Assembly (NCBI GenBank): GCA_947561395.2
Contig: OX387183.1
Location: 37,188,853 to 37,252,852, forward strand
DNA length: 64,000 nucleotides
Source: Buxus sempervirens
Taxonomy: Eukaryota; Streptophyta; Magnoliopsida; Buxales; Buxaceae
Direction: 5' to 3'
The notes beneath the pieces were generated by a model. That model made no database searches. It saw nothing but the letters and a program-made list of their open reading frames with translations, and was not told where the DNA came from. Positions 11,605-21,800 of the stretch are shown in pieces. The number at the start of each line of letters is the position of its first letter. Within the stretch, counting starts at the first letter, position 1. Both the position numbers and the translations under genes were made by a program.

Positions 11605-11636
11605 GCAAACCCTAACCCTAGCCTTTGCCTATATAT
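11605..11636 (+). promoter_or_regulatory. Core promoter of X LTR: telo-box-like motif plus TATA
   Basis: AAACCCTAACCCTAG is followed by CCTATATATTGGAGG. LTR F has the same order on its strand (AACCCTAACCCTAA, then CTATAAATAGG). A telo-box near a transcription start is a known plant promoter element; its role here is not shown. Confidence 0.6.
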
Positions 11637-13689
11637 TGGAGGCTCCTCCTCAAGCAAATGGCCAATAAGTTGGAGATTGAAGAGCTCCGAGTGAAGAAGG
11701 GAACCGCTGCCGCACTGCTTCCAGAACCCAGGTAAGCCTAAAACCTTCTTTATTTTTCTATCTTACATTTTAGGTTTAGTTCTTTTCTTCTACCTTTCTG
11801 TAGAATAAGGCCAATTCTTTTTGTATGCAAACTCTTCCTCTACTCAAAGTACCTCAAGACTCCCCCTAGCCGTAAAATGTGAAGGTGGGATCTAGAGGAA
11901 ATGAGACTGAGGATTGATCCTTAGTGTTAGAACCTTGTTGAAAAGCCTTTTGATTCTATGAAAACCATTTCATACTCAAAGTACTCCAAGATTATCTCGA
12001 AGAACCGTAAAACGGGGAGAGAGAACTAAGGGAAACGAGAATGGAATGGAACCCTAGGTTGTTTTAGAACCCCATTTGATTGATATGAATGCATGTTATA
12101 TGTTGTTATGTTGTTGAAGAGTGGATTTTTACACATACACACATAGCACCTGTTTTTGTCGGAATCGGCTTATATTTCGGATTTATTGCATTCATTGTGA
12201 TAGATCTGAAATAAATAGCCCCAAGCAATTCTGGAATATATCTCAATGATTTTCAAATTGATTTCAATCAAGTTTATCTCAAGTATTGAAGACCTCTAGG
12301 TCTAACCTCTTGGTTTTGTGCATTTTTGCTCACTTTTGGGGTTTTGGCATATTCTTTCCAATCAGAGAGAATGGTGAGCCAAACTTGTGCCCTATTTCTT
12401 CCTAGAGGTTCTTCAACCTTTTTTAAATGATTTTGATTCATATTGCATGGATCACCCACACCTTATCACTGTTTCGAGTTGATTTTGTTTAAAAAGGCTG
12501 AAACTAGACAGCAGCTGTACCCCAACTTCGGACACTCGTAACTTCATTGTCCGGATGAATTTTGGAGTAATTCTAAAGCCATGGGAAAGGTGAGGCTGTA
12601 TAGTTTATGTCTGCAAAATTTCATCAATTTTTATGAAGTGGATTCTTGACACCACTCAGTAGACGTTGATAGGTCAGTTTAGGCCAGATTACAGAACTTG
12701 TCACTTTGACTGAGCGCCATGTGTTTGTTTTAAGTCTGCTTCAAGTGATTCTTTTTTTTTGTGTTTTCCTTCGGAAGTCTAATTTCAAATACAGTTGGTT
12801 TCATAATTTTTTGATTCCATTTGTGTCGTGGGTAACAGATTTACTCAGAACTACTCAACAGCACTTTTCTGGGTTAATCTGTGATCCTTGGGGCCTGTTC
12901 GGGAGGTTACCCAAGGCACATCCGGATGAATTTTTGTATGAGGCTAGTTTCATCTGAAAGATAGCCATACATACTTCATTCACACCAAATTTCATGGATT
13001 TATATGGAGCTGAATTTTCTAAATGATTTTCCAAACTTGCCCACTTGTCACTTTTAACCATCTCCAGTAGCAGATTTCAAAGGAGAATAACTCCTAGTAT
13101 TTTAACCGGAATTGATTGAAAATTTTCATGAGTCTTCTATTTATCATAATCTTTCAAATGGATTTGGTTTGATTCAATTTAAATTAGATTTGAATGATTT
13201 CAAGACAAATGGTTCTAGCTTTTACCGAATTTTCCGGATTTGTCTCAACTTGGTTTTATTCAAGTTTTGCTTTGATTTCCATCTAATGGTGATGGGCCAG
13301 AAGTGATAATGACATAAAAGAGGATCTTTAATTCATTTGGATTTCTCGTGTGGAAATATCATACATTTGTTTAATCCTTTTTCAAGGTTTTTAATTATTT
13401 TAGCAAGCTTTCTTATTCTTGAGCATGAACAACACTTGGCAACCACCTTGTGTGGGTGAATGGGGGTGCTTAACACTTTCCCCCATTCATAATCTAATCT
13501 CCTTAACCATCTCTGGACTTGATTTTCAATTAGGGTTATTTTTACTCTAGTCTTTGCATTTTTTGCTCTTTCTGATGATTTTTTGTGTCCATTCACACCT
13601 TAAAATTGAATGGTGGCAACTCTCCCATATTTCATTGAGCCCGTAAGATGACGAAGCGGATCATCTCAGTGACTTTTCCATGTCTCACA

Positions 13690-14329
13690 AATAAAACCCC
13701 CTACTATTCGAGATGGTCATTAGAAAAGATTGACTCATCCTAAGTTTCCTTTCTATGCGCAGGGAAATGTCGCAGAATTGACCAGAACGCAAAAGCGACG
13801 CTTGCAGCAACAACAAGCTAAGAGACGATACCAGGAGCAGAGCACTGGATCTTCCGAGCCATATTGGTCGTCTAGGTTTACCGCCAAAAGGCACACCCGA
13901 AAACCACAAAAGCTCAAGAAGAGCCCGTTACCTAGTTCATCAGTTGCGTCGGATACTACACCCGAGCATAGTTCCAATGCAATAACGTTAGTAACTGAAA
14001 GACTGGTGTTTGACGATGATCTGACAGACAACTTTGCCAGAGGAGAAGGGGAATAGTTGCTAGTTGAACAGTTGTTAACTGAATATAGCAGAATGTCAAC
14101 TCCCTCCACGGTAGAAGTAACTGAGGAAATGATGCTCAAAGCCCCGAAGGATGAGATTAGTGAATCACTGAGTCAGCCACCATTGAGTGCTTGTGCGTCA
14201 ATAGCCGAAATTTGTTTCGGCCGGATGCCCCCAATACCACTCGACTATCACATGGTCCTCACTTTACCTATGACTTTCAGGGGAAACATGGATTTACCAC
14301 CACTAGAAGAAATCAGTGAGGAAGGAGAA
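13690..14329 (+). pseudogene. Element Y: gag-protease linker region (interrupted)
   Basis: After AT-rich intron-like DNA an acceptor (TTCTATGCGCAG) precedes an open frame at 13763. It contains ELTRTQKRRLQ followed by Gln/Arg-rich sequence, a motif typical of the region between gag and protease in Tat-type Ty3/gypsy polyproteins. An amber codon lies at 14054-14056. The frame then runs, Glu/Ser-rich, to 14329, where element Z interrupts it. It resumes at 36321: deleting Z and one 5-bp target copy keeps the frame. The gag capsid part is not in the window, presumably displaced by insertion of X. The gene is broken. Confidence 0.65.
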
Positions 14330-15369
14330 TGTGCGCACGTGGGAAACGCGGCATGGGGAGATTCGGGGTCGCCACCGCCTGATGGGGTGCAGGCGGACAC
14401 CTGGGTGCCTAATCTTGTCTATTTAGGGCTTTTGGTCTGCGGCTTGAGATTCTAAGTTTGGTTCTCAGTTGCGGTCTGGGGAAGTCCGTAGACACCCCAG
14501 TCCACCCCGTCGGATGACGGGTCCCGTGGGTTCCCTGGTTTGAGTCAGCTTTCTCACTTGGTTCTCACCCGATTCCTAATCCAGCAGGTATTTAAGTTAG
14601 GTCTTGGCGGGACAACTTGAGTGGTGTGGGTCCCTTTAGTTGATTTTATCTTTAACTTAAATTGTCTGAGTCTGATTGGGTGGGCCCCGTTGGAAGGCCC
14701 TACAGTGTCCTTGGTGGGCTTGGGTAAGCCTATATGCCTCTGGTGGGCCTCTGTCTAACCTAGGAGGCCCTGTGGGCTTAGGTTAAGTGAATTGGTTTTA
14801 CATTAAGGTTCAGGTTAGGAGCTTTACGTGGCTTTCATGCAACTGTGGGCTGGATTGGTTTGTGGGCCCCTTAGGTGAGCCCACATGGTGGCGAAGTAGT
14901 TTTATATTATCTTTTTAATTCGCCACAACGGGTTGGTCACTGGGCTTGGGGCCGTGATCCAGGTTTTGGGCTTGAAAGCCCAGTTCTGGGAAGTTTAGGG
15001 CTTGCACCCTAACTTGGTTCGGTTAACGGGCTTTGGCGGGCCCGACAGGCCCTAGCCCTTGGTCTCGGCCAAACCAGGCAATTCGTACATTAATCCACAC
15101 ATCCAAGTTTGGATGGGCCACATTGGGCTTGGCCCGTCTGGTTCAATTAATTCACTTTACTTAGCTTATTTAATTGCATGTTGTAGGGTTCATTGGGCTT
15201 GGCGGGCCCCGTTGGAAGGCCCACGGATATGCCAAGTTGGACCGGTGGTCCAGGTCCCAGGTTGGGTTTCCGGGTGGCCCGGAAAAAACCCTATCGGTTC
15301 AATTGGTTTGGTTCAAAGCATCATGAAATTCGGCCAAGGATCAAAATACACAAAAAACCACAATTCTGT

Positions 15370-15475
15370 GTGTATCCGGCAACTTAGGCCGGATACACAT
15401 GGTCTGCAAGTGATCCGGCCAGAGTGGCCGGATACACAGGGGCCATGGGTGATCCGGCCTGAGTTGCCGGATCAC
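15370..15475. repeat. Downstream three-palindrome run in LTR C, 39-bp steps
   Basis: Palindrome centres are 15384, 15423 and 15462. Arms: GTGTATCCGGC/GCCGGATACAC, ATCCGGCCA/TGGCCGGAT and GTGATCCGGC/GCCGGATCAC. The first and third differ in both arms in a compensating way. Confidence 0.95.
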
Positions 15476-16636
15476 CCTGGAATGGCCTTTTTTGGGACTT
15501 TTCCATTCGGGGTGTTTCCAGGGGGTTCCTAGGGCTGTTCTAGCACTGGTGTGGCCCACGGGGCAGGCTCACAGTGGTTCAACCCTGGGGGAGACCCCAT
15601 TTCGGTCTTCTTTTGGGACACGACGGATTCCAATAGGGAGGAAGAGGCATAAGGTCTTGCCTCCTCTCATTGGGACCTGACCTTGGTAGTCGCACAGGGA
15701 CCTTGACGTCCCTATTTGGTTGTCATCAACTTTACACAGCAGCGAACCTTACGGGAAGTGGTAAAGACAGTAACTAAACTTAACATACATGCTTTTGAAC
15801 CAAGAAGAATATGCATGCGTTCTTGTGTGTTGTGAGCGTGAGGAGTGTGGGGCCTAGGCATGTGCTCATGCATGCCATGAGATGGCTAACGGATCATACA
15901 CAAAGTGACCTAGCATGGCCATAGAGGGTGTGTGCAGGTGTGCATGCATGCATGTGAACAAAAGGGTTAACTAGCATACGTGCTCATAAGCAATAAAATG
16001 ATACTAGCATGTATCACCTAAAATTCTACCCATGGCCGAAATTCCTGCACTTATTCTCCTAGTCCACAAGCATCTAAAGAAGGGAAGGGAGGGGGGATTA
16101 CATGGGGGATACATTGGACGAAGAAGTAGGAACATGCTCCTACTGCAGAAGGTTCAAATAAAACCAAAAAAGACAGTTAAAGGGTGCTGCAAAGTTGGTG
16201 AAAATGGACCTTCATGCTCACTAATTGAGACTTATGAAAATGAACCCATGCAAAGAAGGAAGCAAACATAGGAACATATTCGGAAAAATCTGATTTTAAT
16301 GTATAATGAGTACAACATAATGGGGAATCATACCTGATGGTTCTTGGCTTCCGGGTGGAGGTGGAGGCGCTTCCTTGAGGATGGACAGCTGCTGGAAGCT
16401 CTCCCTCTTGACAGCAACAACAATGGCTCCTTCTTATGTGGGGGTGCAAGTGATGAGGAGGAAGATGGGGGGAGGGTGTAGTGCCTTGGGGTGGTCTAGG
16501 GAGGTGGTGGGGGGCAAGAGGAGCTTGGAGAGGGAGGGATTCGGGTGAGAAGGAGTGGGAGGAGAAGGCTTAAAATCGCAAAAGAAAGGCCAACCCCGAA
16601 AATGAGCTGCTGTTGGCTATTTATAAGCAAACTTAA

Positions 16637-16884
16637 TGTATCCGGCAACTCAGACCGGATACACTAAGGTTCCTTCATATCCGGCCTTTATGACCGGATA
16701 TACTAAGGTTCCTTTGTATCCGGTCTTCAATGCTGGATACAAAACATAATCATTTTAAAATTAAATGCCGCTGCGAATTTGTCGGGCAATCGGCGCGAAT
16801 CTCACGCGAAAATCTTCTTGTATCCGGCCTTCAAGTCCGGTCATGAAGGGGAGCTAGTGTATCCGGTATATTTGACCGGATACA
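16637..16884. repeat. Promoter palindrome runs in LTR C (3 + 2, 39-bp steps)
   Basis: Starts at 16637, 16676 and 16715, then after a 104-bp interval at 16819 and 16858. The edge at 16637 is 10 bp from the minus-strand TATA box. The second palindrome reads ATATCCGG/CCGGATAT, a paired change from GTATCCGG/CCGGATAC. Confidence 0.95.
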
Positions 16885-17425
16885 AATCGAAAAAATACGG
16901 ATTTGCCCTTCGACTTGACCGATTCGACCGATTTGACACTTTTGGATATCTACGGATCGCCTCGTATGAATTTTTGATATTTAAGATTTAGTCCTTGAGA
17001 TATTTTGCTGCGCTCGTCGCCACGTGTGCTGTTCTTGCGCCACGTGTGCAGTTTCCGGCTTTACTGCGCGGAAACTTCGACAACTCATATCTCCTTCATC
17101 CGAACTCCAATTTGAGCAAACTCAATTGCGTTAGGCTCGTATCGGAGCCCTTTACTCAATGACATAGGGCTAAACGCTTGGCACGGAATTCAAGGAAAGG
17201 TCAACTCTCGGCTCTTCCTTAAGTTTGACCGCCCTTAGAACCTTCATCCGGACTCCGATTCCAGCAAACCCAGTTCCGTTGGATTCGTGTCGGGATTCTC
17301 TATTCATTGAGATAAAAGCAAAGTGGCCAAATTTTATCTGATTAAAAGGTCAACTTTTCACCCCTCAGGGTTTGACTTTTTGGCCGGGTTTTGCATTTTT
17401 GGCTTTTCCGGAGCGCAAAAAATGA

Positions 17426-17430
17426 GGTGC
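17426..17430. other. Left target duplication GGTGC of the copia insertion
   Basis: GGTGC precedes the copia LTR start TGTAAGTGTG. It recurs after each copia LTR end (18615-18619 and 24742-24746). Confidence 0.85.
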
Positions 17431-18614
17431 TGTAAGTGTGAAAACTCACACTCCTTTTATGGCAAATGTTTGACAAATTATGTCTTCTAATAAATCTTCA
17501 AGATGTGCAGATTAAGTAATGAAAATTCAGTAAATTTAGTAAAGAAGAAGAAGACAATGCTGCCACACAGCTACCACGCCGCTGGTAGCTCAAGGAAATG
17601 GAAGATTTTCTAAATAAAGCATTTCTTGTAAAGGCACTTGCGAAGATCAACGCCGCTGCCACTCCGCTGGCAGCGCATAAGTAAATCAGTGCTTTGAAGG
17701 AAAGGTACGTGCACTAGCGTCGTAAGGCGACGCCGACCCGCTGCTGGTAGCGCAAAGCGAGATTGAAGATTATATGATTAGCCGTGCACATGCCGCGTTC
17801 TCTCCCGCTAGCAGCTCGCTGGCAGCGCGCCCTTAACTGTTTCAACTTGTTCTGAGCGGGACTAGAGTTCGCTTCTAGCCGTCTACCCCGATCGTTTCAC
17901 GACGCCACCAGCGCTCGACTCGATCTGAGTGTTCTCCTTTAAATAGACGTGCTGTAATTTTTAGACTTTTTTTTTCTTTGGATCATTTTGATTTCGGATC
18001 TTAAGGTGTTTGAGATTCGATCAAATCTTCTTTAGAGAGTCGGCGATCGAGTGAGGGGGAGATCTGAGATAGATCACCTGGAATTGAAGGTAGAGGATTT
18101 TTCTTCAATTCGGAACTTCATCTGATCGTGTGATCGCCTGGACTGGTGATCGGCTTTGATTGTTGCGTAGGTGGATTCCTACTGCATTGGATCATCTCAG
18201 TGGATTCTGAGGTGATTGTTGCGATCTGGATTGATCGTGTTCTGCAGCTTGTGGATTCAAGCTGTGTTGCAGTTCGTGGATTCGAACTGTGGATCACTTG
18301 TGAGTGATTGTTTGCGATCTGGACTGATCGTGTTCTGCAGCTTGTGGATTCAAGCTATGTTGCAGTTCGTGGATTCGAACTGTGGATTGCTGTTGAGTGA
18401 GTTCAATTGTAAAGGTTAAGTTTGTACTCCTTTGTAATTGTCTTTTCATTCAATAGTGGATTTTCGAAGGGTTAGTCGCCTCATATAGACTCGAGGTTTT
18501 TCCTGGATCTGGATCCAGGTTTCCTCGTATAATTCTCTGTGTATTGTTTCCGCATTGTTAAAATTCTGAATTGTTGTAGATCGTGGACCTATAGAGTAGT
18601 CCTCTACTCTTTCA
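17431..18614 (+). mobile_element. Ty1/copia LTR, left copy (1184 bp)
   Basis: It starts TGTAAGTGTG and ends ACTCTTTCA. It is the same length as, and almost identical to, the right copy (23558-24741). The GGTGC duplication flanks it on both sides, so by itself it looks like a solo LTR. On its right it is followed by Z sequence (18615-18937), not by a copia PBS. A TATA-like TTTAAATAG is at 17938-17946. Direct 3' repeats of a 'ctggatt...GCAGCTTGTGGATTCAAGCT' type (18216-18400) form two ~110-bp units. Confidence 0.9.
17569..17827. repeat. Copia LTR palindrome set (GCTACCA/TGGTAGC and GCTGCCA/TGGCAGC)
   Basis: Palindromes: AGCTACCA...TGGTAGCT (17569-17590), CGCTGCCA...TGGCAGCG (17654-17675), an imperfect one at 17728-17752, and CGCTAGCA...CTGGCAGCG (17806-17827). 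Spacing is about 85, 76 and 76 bp. The first two differ by a paired base change. TATA-like sequence follows 111 bp later. The right LTR has the same set. Confidence 0.8.
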
Positions 18615-18937
18615 GGTGCTTACAGCTGCCCCTCTTTGCCGGAGTCACCTTGCGGATGAACGGCAAAGAGAAAAAGAATCTCATTTTTGAGCCTGGCATT
18701 TCTATCGACATGGTTGACTAGTTTAGTCCTTTGAAATTTTCACTTTGAGAGGGAAGCGGCCAAATCATGTGGCGTCACTCCCTGGCTTCAGAGTTTCCTC
18801 ACCCTTTGCTTTTTTGGGTTTTTGTAGGGCAACTCTTCGGCGTTTGATTTAAGTTTGAAGGAGATTAGATTAGACTTGAGCTCGCCAACCTGTTTCGGCA
18901 TTGATGCCAGACACTTGACAATGTTCTTTTCTTCTTG
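18615..18937 (-). repeat. Z internal 3' end, extra copy inside the copia structure
   Basis: It contains GGTGC, the displaced LTR bases TTACA and, on the minus strand, the PPT GCAAAGAGGGGCAGC (18639-18625), followed by 3' internal sequence of Z. It duplicates 24742-25064 over 323 bp with about six differences. At 18938 it switches abruptly to copia pol. Confidence 0.9.
18625..18639 (-). other. Polypurine tract of element Z (duplicated at 24752-24766)
   Basis: Minus strand GCAAAGAGGGGCAGC lies directly before the LTR start TGTAAGCACC. It shares the core AAAGAGGGGCAG with element X. Confidence 0.8.
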
Positions 18938-18938
18938 G

Positions 18939-20541
18939 AAATATTTCAGATGGTGTAAGAACAAGACATCAAGTACATAATGAGGTAAGATTTTCCTCTT
19001 ATCTCTCTCAATTTGAGCCAAAATCATATAAAGATGCCCTGTTGGATGAATTCTGGTTAAATGCTATGCATGAAGAACTAAACCAATTTACTAGAAATAA
19101 TGTATGGGAATTGGTTGAAAGACCCTCTGATCTGAATGTGATAGGAACCAAATGGATTTTTAAGAATAAATCTGATGAGAATGGGATAGTAACCAGAAAT
19201 AAAGCTAGGCTTGTTGCTCAGGGATACACTCAAGTAGAAGGAATAGATTTTGATGAAACCTTTGCTCCTGTAGCTAGGTTAGAATCAATCAGATTACTTT
19301 CGTCTATTGCATGCTATTTGAAGTTTAAACTGTTTCAAATGGATGTTAAGAGTGCTTTCTTGAATGGATATCTGAATGAAGAGGTCTATGTAGAGCAACC
19401 TAAAGGATTTGAGGACACAAATCATCCTAAATATGTTTATAAACTGAACAAAGCCTTATATGGTCTCAAACAAGCTCCTAGAGCTTGGTATGAGAGACTC
19501 ACCTCTTTTTTACTTGAATCTGGTTTTATGAGAGGAAATGTGGATAAAACTCTCTTTATTCAAAGAGAGTCCAAACATATTTTGATTGCTCAAATCTATG
19601 TTGATGACATAGTGTTTGGATCTACTTCTGAAAATCATGCTCATTCCTTTGCTGACTTAATGAAAAGTGAATTTGAGATGAGTATGATGGGTGAACTGAA
19701 CTTTTTCTTAGGGCTTCAGATTTATCAATCTCAACAAGGGATTTTTTTCCCTCAAGCAAAATATGCTAGAAATCTAGTCAAAAGATTCAGTTTAACTCAT
19801 GCAAAACATGCTAGGACTCCTATGAGTACTAGCTTAAAACTTGGAAAAGATGAATCTGGTAAGGATATAGACCCTACCTTGTACAGAGGGATGATTGGAA
19901 GTCTTCTGTACTTAACAGCAAGTAGACCTGATATATGTTTTAGTGTTGGAGTTTGTGCAAGATATCAGGCCAATCCTAAAGAATCTCATCTAAATGCTGT
20001 AAAAAGGATTATTAAGTATGTTAATGGTATTGTTGATCTGGGAATTTGGTTTTCCAAAGAAACAAACCCATATCTGACTGGATACACTGATGCTGATTGG
20101 GCTGGGTGTATGGATGATAGGAAAAGCACCTCTGGTGGTTGCTTTTATATGGGTAATAATCTCATTGCTTGGTTAAGCAAAAAGCAAAACTCAGTTTCTC
20201 TGAGTACTGCTGAAGCAGAGTACATTGCTGCTGGAAGCAGTTGTACTCAACTAATTTGGATGAAACAAATGCTATCTGATTATGGTTTAGATCAGGACCA
20301 AATGATTCTCTTCTGTGACAATCAGAGTGCCATAAATATTTCCAAAAATCCTGTTCAACACTCAAGGACCAAACATATAGACATCAGGCATCACTTTATA
20401 AGAGAGTTAATTGAAGACAAAACTGTTTTGATTGAATATATATCTACTGAAAAACAGTTGGCTGACATTTTTACTAAACCTTTAGATCAGAATAGATTTG
20501 AAACTCTTAGGAAATCCCTAGGAGTTTGCTCTCAAAACTGA
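18939..20541 (+). CDS. Ty1/copia pol fragment: reverse transcriptase and RNase H
   Basis: An open frame runs from the junction at 18938 to TGA 20539-20541; the first in-frame ATG is 19042. There is no native start: gag, protease and integrase are missing upstream. RT blocks follow in order: [73 protein letters not shown] and an intact YVDDIVFGS catalytic motif. RNase H has [21 protein letters not shown] and [11 protein letters not shown], and ends near the usual copia C-terminus (ADIFTKPL). The frame has no stop, so the copy is young or was recently functional, but it is a pol fragment of a rearranged element. It makes cDNA in intact relatives. Confidence 0.9.
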
Positions 20542-21490
20542 AAATCAGGTTCTGTTTTGAGTTAATTTAGATGTAAAATTATCTACATATCTGTTCAAAA
20601 TGTTCTTGTGTGTTCTTGATACTGAAATCTTAATTCAGGAAGCTTGAGTCTATGCATATTGATAGAAATGCTTTATAATCAACTATCATGTTTGTCTTAA
20701 ACACTTTTGTGCATTGAAGTTTATTGTGTGTTTGAAGCTTGGATTCTATAGGCTATCACCTTTATGAAAAGAAAAGTTTTGGAAATGGCTGCCATAGAGA
20801 CTAGAGTGAAAGCCACTGTAATTCTCAAAAAGAAAAAGAGAAAGAAGGTATATCCTTGGAATGAACTGTAAACTCAGGTTTTTTAAGGGTCAATGCCTTC
20901 TACAAAAAGAAAAGAAAAAGAGATCAGAAAAGGCTACCTATCTCTGATGTGCGAAAGCCACCAAAATGAAGTTGGGGTATGTCTATACTTTCCAAGTATG
21001 ATTACACTAAAATAGCCTTCCATATGTATAAAGTGTCAAAGTCAAAAAATGATTTTCACACACTACACAAACATTGACTAATTAATATGCATATGAGCTC
21101 AATATCTTGAAGAAAATTTATAGTATGAGAAACCATGAAGGAATTTTTGTCATAGATATGAATTGTATCACATCTGAATTAACCTTGATAGGTTCCTTAA
21201 GATCGGTTTTGTGAATAAGTACTTCTCTTGGATTGAATAACTGTTGATTATCTGAATGATTTTATTTTAGTTAAAATCTTAGCTTTGTGTTTAGAAGTAT
21301 GATTTTTTTTTCATGAAGAATAGTTCAAACTCCCTTTATAAATTTTTGCCTTATGAGTGTATTTCTGTTTGAGTGTGCATGTGCACCTTCTACGTCGCTA
21401 GAAGCGTGCTGCTAGCTTCTCCTCTATTTCATGCTTTGGCACCTGCCGTGGTAAGCGACGCTGGATGCACGCTGGCAGCGAAATCTTTTT
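20542..21490. other. Copia spacer between pol and the accessory ORF
   Basis: AT-rich, no long frame. The last part (21388-21480) has two palindromic stretches, GCTAGAAGCGTGCTGCTAGC and GCGACGC...GCTGGCAGCG, resembling those of the copia LTR. They lie just before a TATA box. Confidence 0.6.
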
Positions 21491-21492
21491 CC

Positions 21493-21505
21493 CTATAAAA
21501 GGGGG
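21493..21505 (+). promoter_or_regulatory. Internal TATA box for the copia accessory ORF
   Basis: CTATAAAAGGGGG is a strong TATA context. It is followed by a pyrimidine-rich leader with a short intron (CAG|GTAAATTTT to TTTCAG, about 21624-21680) and then the ORF. It suggests separate transcription of the accessory gene. Confidence 0.65.
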
Positions 21506-21800
21506 AAATCTGTTTCATTTTTTACCTCTGTTTTTTTTACTCTCTCTGCTTTTCACCTCGCTCCTCGCGTCGTGGTCTTACTCTGCCTTCGTACTTACCC
21601 TCCGTCACCTTGTCCACTGTTCAGGTAAATTTTTTTTACTGTCTTCATCTTGCTTCTCCATTCTCTACTTCCTATTTCAGTGGTCTTCTCTTGTTCTTCT
21701 TAGCTAGGGTTTGGTAAATTATTCTGCCATTAGGGCTTTATCGTGCATTGTTTGTTTCTGTATGTTTGTTCTTTCTCTTTCATTTTTTTTAATCTTCACC

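Larger units (their letters stand above)
8150..13689 (+). mobile_element. 3' LTR of element X (family 2), split by solo LTR B
   Basis: It starts TGTAGACACCCC and ends GTCTCACA at 13689. Removing solo LTR B and one target duplication leaves 2470 bp, nearly the length of solo LTR H (2472 bp), to which it is similar in inverted orientation. It contains a four-palindrome array (8251-8394), a TATA box (11628-11635) and a conserved tail with GGCAACTCTCCC. No PBS follows, as expected for a 3' LTR. The 5' end of X lies outside the window, so its target duplication cannot be checked. Confidence 0.85.
14330..17430 (-). mobile_element. 3' LTR of Z (LTR C, family 1), its first bases displaced to 18620-18624
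   Basis: It is nearly identical to LTR D (33139-36320), with a 72-bp deletion at 16228 relative to D. Read on the minus strand it should start TGTAAGCACC. The first five bases (TGTAA, plus-strand TTACA) sit at 18620-18624, because a copia element inserted after GGTGC. A TATA box is on the minus strand at 16627-16619 (CTTATAAATAGCC). Palindrome runs lie at 16637-16884 and 15370-15475. Confidence 0.9.

Noticed and set aside
11605..11620. Interstitial telomere repeat
   Set aside because: Only two units, at a fixed place next to the TATA box in LTR copies; better read as a promoter motif.
15059..15532. 157-codon open frame (and its copy at 33869-34354)
   Set aside because: It lies within the GC-rich body of family-1 LTRs, crosses the palindrome run, and is not kept in LTRs A, B or E. 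A chance frame.
17431..18614. True solo copia LTR
   Set aside because: It has flanking GGTGC on both sides, but the adjacent 323-bp flank is duplicated at the right LTR and joined to copia pol, so it is part of one rearranged structure.
21711..21800. N-terminal extension of the copia accessory protein with a signal peptide
   Set aside because: The extended frame begins at a TTG and overlaps the leader after an intron-like segment; ATG 21801 has the better context. ATG 21762 remains possible.
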